18,267 bases of DNA from an uncultured Collinsella sp. GTDB lineage: Bacteria > Actinomycetota > Coriobacteriia > Coriobacteriales > Coriobacteriaceae. The notes beneath the pieces were generated by a model. The model did no database searches, was not told the origin of the DNA, and was given only the letters and a program-made list of their open reading frames with translations. The translations under genes and the position numbers were made by a program. Where the stretch lies: NCBI GenBank assembly GCA_900548565.1, contig URKV01000026.1:1-18267 (forward strand), written 5' to 3'. Each line of letters begins with the position of its first letter. The stretch's first letter is position 1. Below are positions 7,360 through 13,725 of this stretch, in pieces.

Positions 7360-7489
7360 CCCCATTGTTCGGAAAACCATTCCCTCTGACAAAGCCTTTA
7401 CAGAATGCCGTGGCCTCAAAGCGCGCCCGCATCGACGCTTCGCCTGCGCTAAACTGGAGAGCATGTACGCGATTACGAGAGGAGCCCGC

Positions 7490-8173
7490 ATGGAGGCTTA
7501 CAAGCAAGAGTTCATCAAGTTTATGGTCGAGTCCGACGTCCTTAAGTTCGGCAGCTTTACGCTCAAGAGCGGCCGTCAGTCCCCGTTCTTTATGAACGCC
7601 GGTGCTTACGTGACGGGCTACCAGCTCAAGAAGCTGGGCGAGTATTACGCCCAGGCTATCCACGATAACTTTGGCGACGACTTTGACGTGCTGTTTGGGC
7701 CGGCCTACAAGGGCATTCCCCTGGCCGTCGTGACCGCGATTGCCTACCACGAGCTGTACGGCAAGGAGGTCAAGTACTGCTGCGACCGCAAGGAGGCCAA
7801 GGACCACGGTGCCGATAAGGGCAACCTGCTGGGTTATGAGCCCAAGGACGGCGACCGCGTGGTCATGGTCGAGGATGTCACCACCAGCGGCAAGTCCATC
7901 GACGAGACCTATCCCAAGGTAAAGGCTGCTGCCGATGTCGAGATCAAGGGCCTCATCGTGTCCCTCAACCGCATGGAAGTCGGCAAGGGTGGCGTGACCA
8001 CCGCGCAGAAGGAGATCGAGGCCAAGTACGGTTTCCCCGTCGCGAGCATCGTCTCCATGGCCGAGGTCGTCGAGACCCTCTACAACCACGAGATTGACGG
8101 TAAGGTCGTCATCGACGACGAGCTCAAGGCCGCCATCGACGCTTACTACGAGCAGTACGGAGCCCGAGAGTAG
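7490..8173 (+). CDS. pyrE: Orotate phosphoribosyltransferase
   Basis: A protein of 227 aa, typical for PyrE. It transfers phosphoribose from PRPP to orotate, giving OMP, in de novo pyrimidine synthesis in the cytoplasm. The PRPP-binding motif VVMVEDVTTSGKS is at residues 124-136 with the E128-D129 pair. Other family signatures are FTLKSGRQSPFF near the N-terminus, FGPAYKGIPLA, and the flexible-loop segment DRKEAKDHG. The ATG at 7490 follows GAGAGGAG at 5-6 nt; an in-frame ATG at 7463 has no such site. No other pyr genes are adjacent, so it is transcribed alone. A weak TAAACT (7450-7455) could be its -10 but lacks a clear -35. Its stop codon runs directly into the composite structured element at 8173. 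Confidence 0.95.
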   Translation: MEAYKQEFIKFMVESDVLKFGSFTLKSGRQSPFFMNAGAYVTGYQLKKLGEYYAQAIHDNFGDDFDVLFGPAYKGIPLAVVTAIAYHELYGKEVKYCCDRKEAKDHGADKGNLLGYEPKDGDRVVMVEDVTTSGKSIDETYPKVKAAADVEIKGLIVSLNRMEVGKGGVTTAQKEIEAKYGFPVASIVSMAEVVETLYNHEIDGKVVIDDELKAAIDAYYEQYGARE

Positions 8174-8387
8174 TTACGGCGTTTTACCAAACGCCGTAAC
8201 CGGCCGACGCTGCGCGCCGCCCAGGGCGACAATTTGTCATTCAAAAGGCGAGGCATGACCAGAAGGTCAATGCCTCGCCTTTTTCATGCCAACTTGTTCG
8301 CTCTGGACGTCGCTCGCTGTCCGTTCTCTACCTGCGGCGTTGTCTTGCTCCGGATGGGTAGTCGTTGGGGACGTTCTTAAACGACTA
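8173..8387 (+). repeat. Composite structured 3' element, copy 1 (after pyrE)
   Basis: Modules in order: (1) a perfect 12-bp hairpin GTTACGGCGTTT/AAACGCCGTAAC with TACC loop (8173-8200), starting in the pyrE stop codon; (2) an imperfect outer inverted repeat flanking module 3; (3) a terminator hairpin with core GACC-AGAA-GGTC (8244-8283); (4) a 28-nt segment (8315-8342), 27/28 identical to 12741-12768; (5) the hairpin TAGTCGTT/AACGACTA with loop GGGGACGTTCTTA (8359-8387). The same modules in the same order follow the lipoprotein gene at 12600. GCGGCGTT at 8334-8341 repeats the core of the first hairpin's 5' arm and could pair with its 3' arm, so alternative folds exist. It lies between convergent genes. 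Confidence 0.75.
8243..8284 (+). terminator. Rho-independent terminator of pyrE
   Basis: AAAGGCGAGGCATGACC (8244-8260) pairs with GGTCAATGCCTCGCCTTT over 17 bp with one bulged A, closed by an AGAA tetraloop and followed by TTTTT. The preceding A-run would supply U residues on the opposite strand, so it may also terminate transcription coming from the convergent regulator gene. Confidence 0.85.
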
Positions 8388-8441
8388 GTCGTTGGGGACG
8401 TTCTTGTTTGACTAGTCGTTTAAGAACGTCCCCAATGACTA
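8386..8441. repeat. Large inverted repeat of GGGGACGTTCTT units
   Basis: Two units face each other: TAGTCGTTGGGGACGTTCTT (8386-8405) and AAGAACGTCCCCAATGACTA (8422-8441) pair at 19 of 20 positions, with the odd one a wobble pair. The loop itself carries ACTAGTCGTTT, part of a further unit. It directly abuts the composite element and ends 41 bp before the stop of the convergent RpiR-type gene. The head-to-head pairing resembles BIME-type arrangements of REP sequences. Confidence 0.7.
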
Positions 8442-8482
8442 CTTGCTCTCGTTAGATAGGCGTCCGAGAACCACGCTCGTCG

Positions 8483-9337
8483 CTACTTGAGCCCCGGGAG
8501 GCGGGTGTAGGGGAATGAGCGCTCTAGGAATTCGGAGCAGCGGGCGTAATCTTTGGCGAAGTAGCTGCTGTAGAGCGAATCGAGCACGTATTGCACGGCG
8601 ATGTGGCTCGCGAACTGCGTGATGCGATGCGTCATGCTCTCGTGGTCACTCACCGTAAGGTAGGCGGCAAAACCAGGGTGAATGCGCGCGCAATAAGGCG
8701 TGCCGATGACGATGACCGGGACGTGCCGACTGCTGAGGATCGGCAAGATGTCCTTGAGGTTGGGGGCAAGGCCGCTGTAGGAGATGACGATTGCCGCATG
8801 GTCGGGACCCGAGGCGAGCGCCGTTCGCACCTGGGCCTCGACACCGTTGTGGCACGTTGCGCTTTTACCGGCGGAGAGCAGGCGATCGCGGAACATTCCC
8901 GCTGGATAGAGGTTGTGCGAGCCCGTGTAGATGTCGACCTGTCGGACGTTCGCGATGAGCTTGGCGGCGTGGTCAAGCTGCGTGGGGTCGAGCAGCTCCT
9001 GCGTCTCGGCCAGCGTGGTCTGGTAGAGTCCCTCCATGCGCTCCATAACCTGCGCAGGGGTGGACGTGGCGTCGAAGGGAAAGTTGATATCCACGTCGCG
9101 TCGGTTGCCCGATTCGGTTGCCAGGCGGATGAGCTCGACCTTGAGGTCCTTAAAGCCCTCGAGGCCGAGCTTTTTGCAAAAACGGTGCACGCTCGCAACA
9201 GAAACGTTGGTGTGCGCGGCAAATTCCTTGATGGAGAGTCCGCGGACGTCTTCGCCTAAGGCAAGGGCCGAGATGCCGAGCTGTTGCTCGGTAGGGGTAA
9301 GGCCCTGTGCCTCGGAAATCTTGCGTTTGATATCCAT
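8483..9337 (-). CDS. RpiR/MurR-family transcriptional regulator (HTH + SIS)
   Basis: A protein of 284 aa from the ATG at 9337, chosen because GGGAG lies 5-6 nt upstream; an in-frame start at 9367 lacks such a site. The N-terminal third is an HTH_6 domain (LSIKEFAAHTNVSVASVHRF, then CKKLGLEGFKDLKVEL). Residues of about 110-240 form a SIS sugar-phosphate isomerase-like domain (VDIYTGSHNLYPAGMF, AIVISYSGLAPNLKDI, VPVIVIGT). RpiR proteins sense phosphorylated sugars and control sugar catabolic genes. This one is divergent from a GH1 6-phospho-beta-glucosidase with about 200 bp between them, so control of that gene and of itself is likely, with a phosphorylated beta-glucoside or hexose-6-phosphate as ligand (inference). 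Whether it activates or represses cannot be told. Confidence 0.88.
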   Translation of the reverse strand: MDIKRKISEAQGLTPTEQQLGISALALGEDVRGLSIKEFAAHTNVSVASVHRFCKKLGLEGFKDLKVELIRLATESGNRRDVDINFPFDATSTPAQVMERMEGLYQTTLAETQELLDPTQLDHAAKLIANVRQVDIYTGSHNLYPAGMFRDRLLSAGKSATCHNGVEAQVRTALASGPDHAAIVISYSGLAPNLKDILPILSSRHVPVIVIGTPYCARIHPGFAAYLTVSDHESMTHRITQFASHIAVQYVLDSLYSSYFAKDYARCSEFLERSFPYTRLPGLK

Positions 9338-9356
9338 ACGAACTCCCACACTCAAC

Positions 9357-9389
9357 AAACCTGCCAAAAAAGACAGGTTTATTTTGGCA
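9357..9389. promoter_or_regulatory. Overlapping inverted repeats, candidate RpiR operator
   Basis: Two interleaved inverted repeats occur 20-50 bp upstream of the regulator start: AACCTG...CAGGTT (about 9358-9379) and TGCCAAAA (9362-9369)...TTTTGGCA (9382-9389). Placement between divergent regulator and target genes is typical of an operator. No assay or second copy supports it, so it stays a candidate. Confidence 0.4.
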
Positions 9390-9409
9390 CGTTTCGGTCG
9401 GTATCAGGA

Positions 9410-9504
9410 AGTATCAGGGACGGGGCGGCGGCGGTCCGTGGGCGCGAAAAGAAGTGTCGGGTTTGGCGCGCCCGCTTCCGCCCGTCCCGTGCGCAGGCGA
9501 TACT
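9410..9504 (+). promoter_or_regulatory. Nested inverted repeats in the bglA upstream region
   Basis: Three concentric pairs are visible: AGTATC (9410-9415) with GATACT (9499-9504); GGGACGGGGCGG (9417-9428) with CCGCCCGTCCC (9478-9488), one bulged G; and GGGCGCG (9440-9446) with CGCGCCC (9467-9473). If transcribed, they would make a long leader hairpin ending about 20 nt before the ribosome binding site. No RAT-type antiterminator sequence is recognised and no U-tract follows. Confidence 0.4.
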
Positions 9505-9538
9505 CAGCTTATCGACCCGCGATGCAAAGGAGATGCTC

Positions 9539-10987
9539 ATGGCAAACATCAAGTTCCCCGAGGGCTTCTATTGGGGTGGCGCCACCGCCGCCAACCAGTT
9601 TGAGGGCGCTTGGAACGTGGACGGCCGCGGTCCTTCCGTCGACGACCACTTCCTGGGCGGCAGCTACAAGGAGCCGCGCCAGATCACGATCGACATCGAC
9701 CCCGATCGTTTCTACCCCAACCATGACGGCATCGATTTCTACCATCACTACGAGGAGGACATCGCGCTGTTCGCCGAGATGGGTTTCAACATGTTCCGCA
9801 TGTCCATCTCTTGGAGCCGCATCTTCCCCAACGGCGACGATGCTGAGCCCAACGAGGCCGGCCTCGCCTTCTACGACCGCGTCTTCGACTGCTTGCGCGC
9901 CCACAACATCGAGCCGCTCGTGACCCTCTCGCACTACGAGATGCCCTATCGCCTGGTCGAGAAGTACAACGGCTGGGCGAGCCGCGAGCTCATCGGCTTC
10001 TTTGAGAAGTATTGCCAAACCGTCTTCGACCGTTACCAGGACAAGGTCAAGTTCTGGCTCACCTTCAACGAGATCAACTGCGGCACTCAGGACATGGGCA
10101 ACCTCTTTGAGACCAGCATGATTCAGGGCTTTGAGGGCCCGGCTTCGGCGGTCCACACCACGCCGCAGGCCCGCATGCAGGCGCTGCATCACCAGTTTGT
10201 CGCCAGCGGCCGCGTCGTGCGCTATGCCCACGAGCATTACCCGCAGTTCAAGATGGGCAACATGGATTGCTTCATCCTCTCCTATGCCGCCACGTGCGAT
10301 CCGGCCGACGTGTTTGCTACGCAGCAGGAGATGAACGCCATGAACTGGTACTGCTCCGACGTGCAGGTGCGCGGAAAGTACCCGTTCTATGCCAAGCGCT
10401 TCTGGGCCGAGAACGATGTTGAGCTTGTGATAGAGGACGGCGACCTGCAGGATATCGCCGACGGCAAGGTCGACTTCTACTCCTTTAGCTACTACATGTC
10501 CGGCACCGTGGGCACCCACAAGGATCACGAGATGACCGAGGGCAACATGACCTTCGGCGGCAAGAATCCCTATCTGGAGTCCACCGACTGGGGTTGGCAG
10601 ATCGATCCGCTGGGCCTGCGCATCGCCCTTAACGAGATCTATGCTCGCTACGAGATTCCGCTGATGGTGGTCGAGAACGGCATGGGCGCTTACGACGAGG
10701 TCGAGGAGGACGGCTCCATCCATGACCCGTATCGCATCGCCTACTTGCGCAGCCACATCAAGGCCATGGGCGAGGCCATTGCCGACGGCGTTGACCTGAT
10801 TGCCTACACCTGGTGGGGTCCCATCGACCTGGTTTCCGCTGGCACCGGCGAGATGCGCAAGCGCTACGGCTTTATCCATGTCGATAAGTACGACGACGGC
10901 ACCGGCACCTACAAGCGTCGCCGCAAGGACAGCTTCTTCGCATATCAGAAGATCATCAAGTCCAACGGCGCCGAGGGCCTGGTGTAA
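9539..10987 (+). CDS. bglA: GH1 6-phospho-beta-glucosidase
   Basis: A protein of 482 aa, normal for GH1. It hydrolyses phosphorylated beta-glucosides (cellobiose-, salicin- or arbutin-6-P) imported by a PTS, in the cytoplasm. Visible: the N-terminal signature FPEGFYWGGATAANQFEGAW (6-25), the acid/base glutamate E178 in TFNEIN, and the nucleophile E379 in VVENGMG. The segment SAGTGEMRKRYGF from 433 holds the Ser, Lys/Arg and Tyr that bind the 6-phosphate and separate this subgroup from plain beta-glucosidases. AAAGGAG lies 6 nt before the ATG at 9539; an ATG at 9533 is too close to that site. It is divergent from an RpiR-type regulator and followed 279 bp later by an EIIA gene. The exact substrate is not readable. 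The name bglA is by family. Confidence 0.93.
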   Translation: MANIKFPEGFYWGGATAANQFEGAWNVDGRGPSVDDHFLGGSYKEPRQITIDIDPDRFYPNHDGIDFYHHYEEDIALFAEMGFNMFRMSISWSRIFPNGDDAEPNEAGLAFYDRVFDCLRAHNIEPLVTLSHYEMPYRLVEKYNGWASRELIGFFEKYCQTVFDRYQDKVKFWLTFNEINCGTQDMGNLFETSMIQGFEGPASAVHTTPQARMQALHHQFVASGRVVRYAHEHYPQFKMGNMDCFILSYAATCDPADVFATQQEMNAMNWYCSDVQVRGKYPFYAKRFWAENDVELVIEDGDLQDIADGKVDFYSFSYYMSGTVGTHKDHEMTEGNMTFGGKNPYLESTDWGWQIDPLGLRIALNEIYARYEIPLMVVENGMGAYDEVEEDGSIHDPYRIAYLRSHIKAMGEAIADGVDLIAYTWWGPIDLVSAGTGEMRKRYGFIHVDKYDDGTGTYKRRRKDSFFAYQKIIKSNGAEGLV

Positions 10988-11115
10988 TTGAGTTCCGGCG
11001 ATTGAGTTCCGGTATTCTGCCGAACGCCGGACCGGCAGCCGATTACATGACCACTGACGTCGATGACGACGGCATCTGGAATGCCTTTGTTCGTCTGGGG
11101 CTTATCGAGGATTAA
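10987..11115 (+). other. Short open frame and 12-bp direct repeat after bglA
   Basis: ATTGAGTTCCGG occurs twice, at 10987-10998 and 11001-11012, with a TCCGGCG/CGCCGGA inverted repeat across it (10994-11031). An open frame runs through it to TAA at 11113-11115. Its last 22 codons, from an ATG at 11047, begin MTTDVDDDGIWNAF and look protein-like. No ribosome binding site is seen, so this may be the tail of a decayed gene. Confidence 0.25.
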
Positions 11116-11188
11116 TCGACAATATGAGTGCCACTGGGGAAATGGTTTTGGGAAGGGCTTGGAAGGGCTTGCGATTCGAGCCCTCACC

Positions 11189-11217
11189 TTAGCAATTTGA
11201 TCATTTGGCACTATAAT
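11189..11217 (+). promoter_or_regulatory. Sigma-70 promoter of the EIIA gene
   Basis: A perfect -10 TATAAT (11212-11217) stands 17 bp after TTAGCA (11189-11194, 4/6 match to the -35). Transcription would start near 11224, about 43 nt before the ATG. It implies that the EIIA gene has its own promoter and does not depend on bglA read-through. Confidence 0.7.
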
Positions 11218-11266
11218 CACCATAGGCATGCGCATAACGTTGCGCTTAATCAAGAGGAGAAAACGT

Positions 11267-11803
11267 ATGGGTCTGTTTGACATGTTTAAGAAGAAGGCTG
11301 AGCCCGCGGTTGCCGCTGCTCCGGCCTCCATCTCTGCTTCTGCCGGCGCCGACGTGCTGTGCTCGCCCGTCAAGGGCAAGGTCATCAAGATGGCCGACGT
11401 GCCCGATCCCGTCTTTGGTGGCGAGGTTCTGGGCAAGGGCTGCGCCGTGTGGCCCGAGGACGATCTGGTCTACGCTCCCTGCGACGGCAAGGTGACCGTC
11501 ACCATGGGTCACGCCGTGGGCCTGCAGTCCGATAGCGGCATCGAGGTCCTGGTGCACGTTGGTGTCGATACCGTCAACATGAACGGTGACGGCTTCGAGG
11601 GCTTCGTCAAGGCCGACGACGTCGTGAAGGCCGGCCAGCCCTTGCTCAAGATCGACCGCGCCAAGATCGCTGCTGCCGGCTACAAGGACTGCGTCGTCGT
11701 GGCTGTGTCCAACATCGCCGAGTTCGCCGACGTCGAGCTTACCGTCGAGGCCGAGTCTGCCGTCGCTGCTGGTGACGCCATCGTTAAGGTCGTCCGCAAG
11801 TAA
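11267..11803 (+). CDS. PTS sugar transporter subunit IIA, Glc type
   Basis: A protein of 178 aa. Residues from about 28 to the end form a PTS_EIIA_1 (EIIA-Glc) domain. GHAVGLQSDSGIEVLVHVGVDTV contains H82 and H97, corresponding to the two active-site histidines of E. coli EIIA-Glc (H75, H90); H97 is the phosphorylated one by homology. The N-terminus MGLFDMFKKK is a short amphipathic, basic stretch like the membrane-tethering tail of EIIA-Glc. It takes phosphate from HPr and passes it to an EIIB domain. No EIIB or EIIC is nearby, so it serves permeases encoded elsewhere, possibly the beta-glucoside system implied by bglA, or glucose-type permeases. AGAGGAG precedes the ATG at 11267. It has its own promoter and terminator, hence is monocistronic. 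Confidence 0.92.
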   Translation: MGLFDMFKKKAEPAVAAAPASISASAGADVLCSPVKGKVIKMADVPDPVFGGEVLGKGCAVWPEDDLVYAPCDGKVTVTMGHAVGLQSDSGIEVLVHVGVDTVNMNGDGFEGFVKADDVVKAGQPLLKIDRAKIAAAGYKDCVVVAVSNIAEFADVELTVEAESAVAAGDAIVKVVRK

Positions 11804-11826
11804 ACTGCGACATCCAAAGGATGTGC

Positions 11827-11861
11827 AAGGGTGGTCGAATTGTCCGACCACCCTTTTTTAT
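11827..11861 (+). terminator. Rho-independent terminator of the EIIA gene
   Basis: AAGGGTGGTCG (11827-11837) pairs perfectly with CGACCACCCTT (11845-11855) around a 7-nt loop and runs into TTTTTT. It starts 24 nt after the stop codon. Confidence 0.95.
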
Positions 11862-11945
11862 TACAATGCGGCGGAACGTTTTATTGCGCGTTGGGCGGAC
11901 CGGTAAACCGTTCGGACGTTAAATCGAGCCGACTGCGCCTTTGCT

Positions 11946-11975
11946 TTGCCGGGGGTGTTCGTTAGCGGTTAGTAT
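11946..11975 (+). promoter_or_regulatory. Possible promoter of the lipoprotein gene
   Basis: TTGCCG (11946-11951) and TAGTAT (11970-11975) are each 4/6 matches, with an 18-bp spacer, about 65 nt before the start codon. It is the best pair in this gap, which is bounded upstream by a strong terminator, so a promoter must lie somewhere here. Confidence 0.35.
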
Positions 11976-12038
11976 GGCCTTATTGTTACGACGTGCACCG
12001 CGTCGGGAAGCGCGGTGCCGCTTGTTGGGAGGAATGTC

Positions 12039-12596
12039 ATGAAGAAGAAGCTGCTGCTTGCGCCCCTGATGGCTGTTCTGGTCGCGTGCGTGGTTGTGCT
12101 TTCCGGCTGCGGAGGTCCTTCGGTTGAGGAGCTCATCACCGAGGATCTTACGACGCAGTTTGACGAGGTCAAGAACGGTGGCGACGACTTTCTCGCCGGC
12201 CTGGAAGAGGCCTCGGGTGACGAGTTCGAGCAGCTGGGCATCGATCCCAAGGAGTACGCCAAGAGCTATCTCGAGGGCTTTGACTACAAGATCGGCGACG
12301 TGACGGTCGACGAGGACAAGGGCACCGCAACTGCCGAGGTCACCATTACCTGCAAGTCCATGAACCAGATCGTTGAGGATTTTGCCACCCAGTATCAGGA
12401 GAAGGTCGCCGCGCTCGATTCGATGCCTTCCGATGACGAGCTGTACAAGATGGCCGGTCAGGTTATGGTCGATGTGACCAAGGCTGCTAAGACCAAGGAC
12501 ACCAAGGTCACCTTCAAGTACTCCTGCAATGACGACGGCGAGTGGTCTGCTGACGATCCCGCAACCAACGAGATGATGAATGCCATGATGAGCTAG
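12039..12596 (+). CDS. Small secreted lipoprotein of unknown function
   Basis: A protein of 185 aa. MKKK, a hydrophobic stretch and the lipobox LSGC with C24 mark a type II signal peptide, so the mature protein is anchored on the outer face of the membrane. The rest (about 160 aa) is acidic and lacks membrane segments. It begins with helical EELITEDLTTQFDEV-type sequence, then a segment rich in beta-formers around residues 85-110 (KIGDVTVDEDKGTATAEVTI) and near the end. The outline suggests a small NTF2-like or DUF5105/DUF4878-like fold, but this is a guess. GGGAGG lies about 6 nt before the ATG at 12039; a GTG at 12015 in frame is not needed. It is monocistronic and followed 3 nt after the stop by the composite element. 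Substrate or partner unknown. Confidence 0.8.
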   Translation: MKKKLLLAPLMAVLVACVVVLSGCGGPSVEELITEDLTTQFDEVKNGGDDFLAGLEEASGDEFEQLGIDPKEYAKSYLEGFDYKIGDVTVDEDKGTATAEVTITCKSMNQIVEDFATQYQEKVAALDSMPSDDELYKMAGQVMVDVTKAAKTKDTKVTFKYSCNDDGEWSADDPATNEMMNAMMS

Positions 12597-12599
12597 TTC

Positions 12600-12803
12600 G
12601 TTGCGGCGTTTTACCAAACGCCGCAACTGCTCGACGCTGCAAACGCCCCTAAGCGGCAATCTGACGTTCAATTTCAAGGGCGCGACCAGAAGGTCAGCGC
12701 CCTTTCATTTCACGTCACCTTGCTCGCTTAGGGGCGTTTTCGCTGTCCGTCCTCTACCTGCGGCGTTGCCATGGTAGTCATTGGGGACGTTCTTAAATGA
12801 CTA
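12600..12803 (+). repeat. Composite structured 3' element, copy 2 (after lipoprotein gene)
   Basis: Same modules and order as at 8173-8387: (1) GTTGCGGCGTTT/AAACGCCGCAAC with TACC loop (12600-12627), differing from copy 1 by one compensated pair (A-T to G-C); (2) a perfect 15-bp outer inverted repeat, AAACGCCCCTAAGCG (12641-12655) with 12725-12739; (3) between them the terminator with the GACC-AGAA-GGTC core; (4) the 28-nt near-invariant segment 12741-12768; (5) TAGTCATT/AATGACTA with loop GGGGACGTTCTTA (12775-12803). GCGGCGTT (12760-12767) could pair with AACGCCGC (12617-12624), enclosing the whole structure. Located between convergent genes. Confidence 0.75.
12674..12710 (+). terminator. 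Terminator-like hairpin of the lipoprotein gene
   Basis: AAGGGCGCGACC (12676-12687) pairs with GGTC-A-GCGCCCTT (12692-12704), with an AGAA tetraloop and one bulged A at the same place as in the pyrE terminator. The following TTTCATTT is a weak U-tract. Confidence 0.7.
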
Positions 12804-13045
12804 GTCAAAAGGGACACTCTTGCGGCACTTGGGGACGTTCCTTTTCTGCCGACAGTTGGGGGCACTCCTTGCACCAGCGCTGCATCGAATGCTCGGGAAA
12901 ATGCGAGCCGGTATTTGGCTGAATAATGGGTCGCGGTTTCCGGATGGGGTGGGTTGCGGAAAGCGCGACCCGGAAGATTGCTCCAAAACGGGATGCGCTT
13001 TCCGTGCGGAAGAATTGTCGCAGCTGCGTTAAGCGGTGTCGCTCG
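12804..13045. other. Convergent intergenic region with GGGAC motifs and competing inverted repeats
   Basis: No gene is seen. Immediately after the composite element are three further GGGAC-type units: AAGGGACACTCTT (near 12809), TTGGGGACGTTCCTT (near 12829) and TTGGGGGCACTCCTT (near 12856). Further on, GGGTCGCGGTTTCCG (12928-12942) pairs at 14/15 positions with CGGAAAGCGCGACCC (12957-12971), whose first 10 bases also pair perfectly with GCGCTTTCCG (12995-13004). These two folds exclude each other. They lie just past the stop codon of the leftward HAD phosphatase gene and may form its 3' end. Confidence 0.5.
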
Positions 13046-13714
13046 TTATTCGCCCAGCACCAGCGCCGCGAGCTCTGCCTGGGTGTCCACCACGTAGTCG
13101 GCGCCGGCGGCTTCCAGTTCTGCGCGGCCGCGAAAGCCCCAGCTGACGCCCGCGCTCTTAAGGCCAGCGTTGTGACCGGTCAGGATATCGACATTGGAAT
13201 CGCCCACGTAGAGCGTGGTTGCCGGATTGGCGCCCAGCTCCTTCATCACGTGCAGCGTGACGGGTGCCTCGGGCTTGGGCGGAAACGCATCGACACGGCC
13301 CTGTACCAGCGCAAAGCGCTCAGAGCCAAAATACTTCTCGATAAGCGGGGCTGCCGAAATATGATCTTTGTTGGTGAGCACGGCAAGCTGAACGCCCGCT
13401 GCGCGCAGACGGTCGAGCATCTCAATCGTGCCGGCGTAGGGTGAGGTGTGGTCCTCTTTGTGCTCGCCGTAATAAGCTCTAAACTCGGCAAGCGTCTGCT
13501 CAAACATGCGGCCGTCGCCCGCGTACTCGGCGGGCATAAAGCGCTCGACCAGCTTGAGCATGCCGTTTCCCACCTTGTAGCGGTACTCGTCCACGGCAAA
13601 CGTGGGCCAGCCGTGCATCTCGCAGGTGTGGTTGCCGGCGGCCGCCAGGTCCTCGATCGTGTTGAGGATGGTGCCGTCCAGGTCAAAGATCACATGGGAA
13701 AAAGCTGCTGCCAT
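13046..13714 (-). CDS. HAD-superfamily hydrolase, phosphoglycolate phosphatase-like
   Basis: A protein of 222 aa with the full set of HAD motifs: DLDGT at 11-15 (nucleophile D11, acid/base D13), LTNKD (motif II Thr), a lysine in PPKPEAP (motif III), and VGDSNVDI (motif IV acids). A helical cap of about 70-80 residues lies between motifs I and II, as in subfamily I enzymes such as Gph and PGMB. It probably dephosphorylates a small metabolite in the cytoplasm; 2-phosphoglycolate is the default guess, but substrate cannot be assigned by sequence. I chose the ATG at 13714 because GGGAG lies 6 nt upstream. An ATG at 13729 overlaps the stop of a short open frame (ATGA) and has no clear site. It lies 124 bp downstream of hypE and may share its transcript. 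Confidence 0.88.
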   Translation of the reverse strand: MAAAFSHVIFDLDGTILNTIEDLAAAGNHTCEMHGWPTFAVDEYRYKVGNGMLKLVERFMPAEYAGDGRMFEQTLAEFRAYYGEHKEDHTSPYAGTIEMLDRLRAAGVQLAVLTNKDHISAAPLIEKYFGSERFALVQGRVDAFPPKPEAPVTLHVMKELGANPATTLYVGDSNVDILTGHNAGLKSAGVSWGFRGRAELEAAGADYVVDTQAELAALVLGE

Positions 13715-13725
13715 GAAAGCTCCCG

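Noticed and set aside
8350..8445. CRISPR array
   Set aside because: Repeat units are in mixed orientation, form hairpins with each other, and lack regular spacers; no cas genes are nearby.
9410..9504. LicT/BglG ribonucleic antiterminator (RAT) before bglA
   Set aside because: The nested stems do not match the RAT consensus, no terminator follows, and the neighbouring regulator is RpiR-type, not BglG-type.
9509..10879. 456-codon minus-strand frame opposite the GH1 gene
   Set aside because: It overlaps the full 6-phospho-beta-glucosidase and has no recognisable motif; the frame is open because of GC-biased codon use.
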